DNA from: Microbacterium sp. zg-B185
GTDB lineage: Bacteria > Actinomycetota > Actinomycetes > Actinomycetales > Microbacteriaceae
Direction: 5' to 3'
DNA length: 64,000 nucleotides
NCBI RefSeq assembly: GCF_030246885.1
Contig: NZ_CP126739.1
Coordinates: forward strand, 3,038,001 to 3,102,000
Part shown: positions 63,714 through 64,000 of the stretch, one piece after another
Layout: the number at the start of each line of letters is the position of its first letter
Numbering within the stretch: position 1 is the stretch's first letter
Translations under genes and position numbers: made by a program
Notes under the pieces: model-generated
Database searches by the model: none
Seen by the model: the letters and a program-made list of their open reading frames with translations, nothing else
Told to the model about the DNA's origin: nothing

Positions 63714-64000
63714 TCATTCCAGCGACTCACGTGCCCGGTCGGCCTGCCGAGCCGCCGCGCGCGCTGTGGACGCGGCGTCGGAGCGCTTCTGATCCAAGCG
63801 CGCCGCCTCGTCGTCGGCCTTGTCCGCATCCGTCTCGAGCCGAGCCAGCTCGGTGCGCAGATCCTGGATCCGCTCCCGCAGCAGGTCGCCGCGCTCGCGG
63901 ACCTTCGCGAGCTTGGCCTCCACCCGCGCGAGCTCACGCTCGGCCTCCCCCGATGCACGCTCGGCCTCGCGCAGGGCGCGCTCGGCGGCCTTGCGCGCCC
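63714..64000 (-). CDS. Coiled-coil protein, C-terminal part (runs off window)
   Basis: The minus strand is open from the window edge to TGA at 63714 and encodes about 95 residues of alternating Ala, Glu, Arg, Leu and Asp with heptad character (KAAERALREAERASGEAERE, VEAKLAKVRERGDLLRERI, RLETDADKADDEAARLDQKR), so a long coiled coil ends in ARESLE. Only the C-terminus is in view. The protein could be a transposase-free SMC-like or hypothetical coiled-coil protein; no name can be given. A GTG at 63923 is only an internal Val codon. Confidence 0.7.
   Translation of the reverse strand, partial: ARKAAERALREAERASGEAERELARVEAKLAKVRERGDLLRERIQDLRTELARLETDADKADDEAARLDQKRSDAASTARAAARQADRARESLE

Overview
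The window is chromosomal DNA from a high-GC Gram-positive actinobacterium, most likely a Microbacterium or close Microbacteriaceae relative. The evidence is the N-terminal part of an actinobacterial rpoB, about 70% GC with strong GC3 bias, GTG/TTG starts, many leaderless-type promoters, actinobacterial families (DUF4916, DUF6421, the lhr-nei pair known from Mycobacterium tuberculosis) and a very abundant GGATGCCG/CGGCATCC octamer. I see no rRNA, tRNA, insertion sequence, prophage or CRISPR array.

Layout. 1-3931: rpoB 5' end (minus) divergent from a DUF4062-STAND ATPase-TPR protein. 4066-12728: 5-oxoprolinase genes (pxpA and a pxpB-pxpC fusion) and a dipeptide ABC transporter whose fused ATPase gene faces its permease and binding-protein genes. 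12943-16372: small genes (spermidine-synthase-like, TPR, SprT-like, ComB-like, SRPBCC-like). 16417-16650: an inverted pair of 22-bp repeat arrays. 16652-22775: MacB/FtsX-type transporter, diacylglycerol-kinase-like enzyme, hemerythrin-like protein and a NarL-type two-component system. 23000-33424: a catabolic block: nitrilase-family amidohydrolase, dihydropyrimidinase/hydantoinase, LLM oxidoreductase, SsuABC/ThiXYZ-type transporter, class III aminotransferase and methylmalonate-semialdehyde dehydrogenase. Together these would import a dihydropyrimidine, hydantoin or similar ring, open it, hydrolyse the carbamoyl amino acid and take beta-alanine (or its methyl analogue) to acetyl- or propionyl-CoA. 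33515-42711: Lrp regulator, DUF6421, SDR, MFS, threonine aldolase, an ABC-2 exporter operon and a DUF4916 protein. 42777-46331: esterase, an ABC-F protein with a likely attenuator leader, and a lipoprotein. 46472-55273: lhr-nei, an FAD oxidoreductase, a beta-helix protein, DUF1304 and a LysR-like ligand domain without HTH. 55561-61019 (minus): sigma factor, 156-residue protein, subtilase and CHAT protease in one apparent operon. 61153-64000: GATase, a small unknown protein, a CPA2-type antiporter and the end of a coiled-coil protein.

The strongest candidate for an undescribed system is the sigma/156-aa/subtilase/CHAT operon: two putative intracellular proteases encoded with their own sigma factor and a small unknown protein, an arrangement reminiscent of protease-released sigma switches. 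Secondary candidates are the DUF4062-STAND protein, the inverted 22-bp arrays, the ABC-F leader, and the catabolic cluster that pairs an LLM flavoenzyme with pyrimidine-degrading enzymes while showing no dihydropyrimidine dehydrogenase.
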